Positions 60,801 through 64,000 of a stretch of 64,000 nt of DNA are shown here, piece by piece (the first letter of the stretch is position 1; each line of letters begins with the position of its first letter). Both the position numbers and the translations under genes were made by a program. Source of the stretch: Pseudovirgaria hyperparasitica (Eukaryota > Ascomycota > Dothideomycetes > Acrospermales > Acrospermaceae). The notes under the pieces were generated by a model, which did no database searches, was not told where the DNA came from, and saw nothing but the letters and a program-made list of their open reading frames with translations. The stretch spans positions 25,367-89,366 of the forward strand of contig NW_022985567.1 in the NCBI RefSeq assembly GCF_010093815.1. The letters are read 5' to 3'.

Positions 60801-61253
60801 AAGAATGCGCAGGAGTCATAGAGGGAGCAGAGTAATTGTGATTGGGCGGCGCATGGGCATAGTGATGCCCGTTACCATTGTGCTGTGAGGGATCGTACAT
60901 GACCGGACGATGTTCAACTTGAGGTGCTGCGGGCGGCTGATATTGAAGAGGTTGCGAGTCCGTAACGAAACCAGGGCCAGGCTCCGAAGTGGGAAGACCT
61001 GAGGGAGGAGGAACGACAGGAGAAGGGCCTACAGGAGAAGGACCTACAGTAGAAGCCGAGAGAGGAGGAACTGAAAGAGGAGGGCCTGATAGATGAGGTC
61101 TGTGTTCTCGTGGTGGGTGATGGTGATGATGATGGTCTCCTTCTGGAGAGCGAGATATGGCAGGTGTATGGGAAAGGGTAAGGTGAGGGTTGGGATGCTG
61201 TGAATGCCCGTATGAAGCTTGAGATGGAGCTATGGGAGTTACATGACCAAGTG

Positions 61254-61335
<82 letters not shown>

Positions 61336-61668
61336 ATGGTGATGGTGATGAAGTTGTTGTTGATCCTGTTGAAGAGGAGGGTGAGGAAGAGCCCTGGGAT
61401 CAGAAGGATATTGAGAAGCGGGCGGAGGAGCGAATGATTGTTGTTGCGGCGTTGTTTGGCCAGAATGAGAAGTAGTATGTGAAATGGGAGGCGATGGACG
61501 GTACGGATATGGACGTTGAGAATGGGGCGGGGCGTACCGAGAGTCCTGGTCCTGTTGATATGGATGGGGAGTGTGGGTAGGGCCAGCATCGGGATCAGGT
61601 TTGTAGGACGGGCCATCACCACGTGGGATAGAGGGAGGAAAGTGAGAATCTGGTCCCTCAGTTTTCAT
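57880..61668 (-). CDS. Zn2Cys6 fungal transcription factor with polyglutamine tract
   Basis: Five exons (61668-60715, 60656-60547, 60500-59064, 59012-58245, 58189-57880) give about 1192 residues. The N-terminal 318 residues are Pro/Gln/His-rich with about 33 Gln encoded by a CTGTTG hexamer array (minus CAACAG). The second exon starts with the binuclear cluster CKNCRLRKQKCDENRPCLFC...C (CX2CX6CX5CX2CX6C), and a coiled-coil-like segment follows (VMEKLNAIQEKGEQIE). The middle shows the start of the fungal_trans homology region (LLASYLDHMHVLHPFLDKA), with R/W-rich helices after it. An in-frame ATG at 61845 exists, but MKTEGPDS at 61668 is the likelier start. I do not recognise the orthologue. It may be an unlinked regulator at the cluster edge. 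Confidence 0.85.
61249..61345. repeat. CTGTTG hexamer microsatellite inside the Zn2Cys6 gene
   Basis: About 15 near-perfect CTGTTG units encode polyglutamine on the minus strand. Adjacent GGTGAT units encode His. The tract is expected to vary in length between isolates. Confidence 0.9.
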
Positions 61669-62260
61669 TATGGCCGTGGAGTAAAGGAATGAATATGCGA
61701 GAAGCGGTTGGGCCATAGGCGGAGCAAAGTGCACAGGATGCCTGGAGACAAGCGGTGAACAGGCTCGAGCGTAGCAAAGAGAATGACAGGGAGCGCGAGG
61801 CCGATCGGGCGGGATGAGGGAGTTTCGAGAACAGAGCAGGAACAAAGCTATGCTCTGGTGTTATTGTCAGGGTGGTGGTGGTGGTGGTGCGTCATTGGCA
61901 CGATGCATGAGGTTGACAAGAAATAGATGGCCTGGTTGCGAAGGCGTTAAAGATGGCACGGGGCAGGTCAGCCAAGAGAGGTGGTAGCGAAAGAAAATGA
62001 GCAGAAGCTGGGGCTCACTAACGAGAGCGGAGGAGAGGGGTGTTTTTTTTTTGGGACAGTAGTATACTGAAAAGTCGTTGTGTCGTCGGGATGTGTTTTT
62101 TTTTCGAAAAGAAGAAACGAGGAGGGGCGGGCGTTAGGTAGCTTGACAAGGTACAAGAAGTGATCCTAGAGATAGAGTGGAGTGGAGCTACGTTTGGAGT
62201 TTAGTTCCGTCTATTCGTTCTAGTAGAGAGGGGAGGAAGATTAGCCACTATGTATGTATA

Positions 62261-62361
62261 CTAGGAGGGGGGGAGTAGAGAAGAAGGGAGGGGGGGGGGG
62301 AGGAGAGAGAGAGAAGGGAGAGAGAAGTTAGAGGAGGAGAAGGAGAAGGAAGGGGGGGGGG
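62261..62361 (+). repeat. Polypurine tract with G-runs
   Basis: About 100 nt are almost pure G/A on the plus strand with G-runs up to 12, a mirror-like sequence able to form triplex or G-quadruplex structures. It lies about 0.6 kb upstream of the start codon of the Zn2Cys6 gene. Confidence 0.8.
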
Positions 62362-63783
62362 TGCAGTGGGAGAATGTGCAGGCTATGGTCTAGGGGCACT
62401 TACAATACGGTAAGTAATACATGATAGAATATTACAGCGCGGAACGTGTAACTACGGTAAGGGTTGAAAGAGATGGTAGATAGTAAAAGTAAAGGAAGGA
62501 GCTAGGGATAAGAATACTAGGTAAGCAGGGAAAGGAAAAAGTAAACGTAGAGCAAAGAGCAAAGAGCAAAGAGGGCGCGTTAGTTTTCAGTGACAGGGTG
62601 GGGAGAATAGTAGGGCTAGTCAGTTCAGTACCTAGGGAAGACAGCCAATAAGGCTAACAAGGCAGGAATTGGATCATATCACCTTAGGCACCGATACTAC
62701 TGATACCATTAATACCAGTAATACCGCTAATACCACTGATACCACCACTAATTTTACCACTGATACCCATAGCCCGTGTCTGCTAATATTACCACCACTA
62801 CCGCGAATACCACCAATGACAGTGATGCGACTTACTCACTTACCGCCAACTAGCTGCCTGCGCAGCGCTTGATTACCCTGTCTGCCAAGCCGAGCGCGTG
62901 GGAAGGCTGAAGGAAGCTTCGGAATGATCGCCTCAACGGATCAGAGTGCTGTATTACTACTTAGGCACGTAGTGGTAGTAACAGTAGTAGTGTTGATAGC
63001 AGTTGATGCTACTCCTAGACTAAGATGGTGACCATGTGTGTTGTCGATTTGAGATACTGTCTTGTTGGTCCTGGTGCTGTGCTGGTCCTTGTCCTTGTCC
63101 TTGTCGTCTGCACCGCGACATCTATGCCTGCTTTACGGCCAGAGAGACGTAGTGCCGTAGTGAGGGAGCGATGGCACTTGGTGATTAGAACATCTATCAT
63201 TATATTATGGCCATGCTCTACTTGGCTTCTCTAGAGCATGGCTTCTCGAGGTTACCCCATCCCGTCATACCACGTCCCATTCAGGACTCAGGAGGGCGTA
63301 GGGTGGAGTGTGTTTCCCTGTTACGGCCAGTAGTGAGCAGTGAACCGGAGCAGTGATGGCTGGCTGGCACTGGCTTGCGCCGTCGGACTAAGCTATGGAA
63401 AAGAAAACTGCCCAGGTGGCGCACACACGTCTCAGGCAAGCCTTGCTAACTTCTGAGTAGTAATCACCCTAAACCTCACCCTAGACCTCACCCTATCAAT
63501 TCTCATCCTCCTTATCCTTATTCGCTCATTAGTGCCCGAAAAGATTCGTCCTGGTCGGGGTCATTTAATCCACTACATGTTAGTACAGCACCAGAACAGC
63601 ACGAGAACAAGAGAACACATTAGCTGGCACATAAGCTACTACGTGAGGGCCCTATGATCGCCGGACTACTCCGGCCCACGGCACCGACGAAAGCAAATTG
63701 CCAGTGCCAGCCCAAAAGAAATAGCATCCACCGGTCGAGTACGTCCAGTAGCAGTGCCGACCAGGTGGTCTGACAGATGCGGT

Positions 63784-63858
63784 TGCAGATGCAGATGCAG
63801 ACGCAGATGTGGGTGCAGATGCAGATGTAGATGGACAAGTAGATGTAGATGCAGACGT
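63784..63858. repeat. GCAGAT-type hexamer array
   Basis: Imperfect tandem units of GCAGAT, drifting to GTAGAT and GCAGAC. On the minus strand this yields an artefactual Ile/Cys-rich frame. Confidence 0.8.
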
Positions 63859-64000
63859 ATATACAGATCAGCCGCCTGCAGCTACCATACATACTTACTC
63901 GTCCTCCAGGCTCTCCCTTAATTGTCCGGCTAGGTTCTTGGGACAATGCCAACATGCTGTCATTGCTATGTGTACGTAGATGGATGTAGTACTTCAGACA

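Larger units (their letters stand above)
61669..64000. other. Upstream region of the Zn2Cys6 gene, simple-sequence rich
   Basis: This 2.3-kb region has no credible gene. It holds a CCACCACC-type tract near 61874, a long purine tract at 62261-62361, a degenerate 9-bp ACC-TAATACC-type array at 62688-62766, and a GCAGAT hexamer array at 63784-63858. It is probably a long promoter and 5' leader. Confidence 0.45.

Noticed and set aside
61200-61475. Plus-strand Val/Ala-rich frame
   Set aside because: It is the antisense of the CTGTTG array inside the Zn2Cys6 gene.
63460-63500. CCCTAAACCTCACCCTAGACC telomere-like stretch
   Set aside because: Only one true CCCTAA unit, degenerate and internal; not a telomere tract.
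63620-63955. 111-codon minus-strand Ile/Cys/Tyr-rich frame
   Set aside because: It is produced by the GCAGAT hexamer array and has no protein-family character.
1-64000. CRISPR arrays, rRNA operons, prokaryotic operons
   Set aside because: No spaced direct-repeat array or rRNA signature was seen, and the genes have spliceosomal introns, so the sequence is eukaryotic.

Overview
The window comes from a filamentous ascomycete (Pezizomycotina; I cannot place it lower). The support is short 45-115 nt GT-AG introns, a Zn2Cys6 regulator with a long polyglutamine run, fungal-type NRPS and major facilitator (MFS) genes, and a long block with the CpA-to-TpA signature of repeat-induced point mutation (RIP).

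Left third (1-21.6 kb): a gene-free, TA-rich, RIP-saturated repeat block. An outer Ty3/gypsy-type LTR element (1541-21022, minus strand, 238-bp LTRs, CGTAT target duplication) is interrupted by a second gypsy-type LTR element (7371-18803, minus strand, 367-bp LTRs, TAGTAG target duplication). Both are fossils with many breaks. A 26-36-bp hairpin motif recurs at four places in and beside them.

Middle (21.6-53.3 kb): an apparently undescribed secondary-metabolite cluster of about 13 genes. It has a one-module NRPS (A-T-C), two related DHA2-type transporters and a third unrelated MFS transporter, an HpcH/HpaI-type aldolase, an EF1B-gamma/GST-like protein, an aspartate-aminotransferase-like enzyme, a cystathionine-gamma-synthase-like enzyme, a basic-region/ankyrin (ToxE/Aps2-type) regulator, an M28B carboxypeptidase-like protein that has lost catalytic residues, two TauD-type Fe(II)/2-oxoglutarate dioxygenases, an S12 beta-lactamase-like protein with Thr in place of the Ser nucleophile, and an FMN-binding split-barrel protein. 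The aldolase, aminotransferase, gamma-substitution enzyme and dioxygenases could together build a non-protein amino acid that the NRPS activates, with the bZIP-ankyrin protein as pathway regulator and the MFS proteins as exporters. That pathway is my inference.

Right part (53.3-64 kb): a 4.6-kb gene-poor stretch, then a large Zn2Cys6 transcription factor (57880-61668, minus) with a purine-rich, microsatellite-rich upstream region. It may lie outside the cluster. Exon coordinates were derived by hand from splice signals, reading frame and family conservation.
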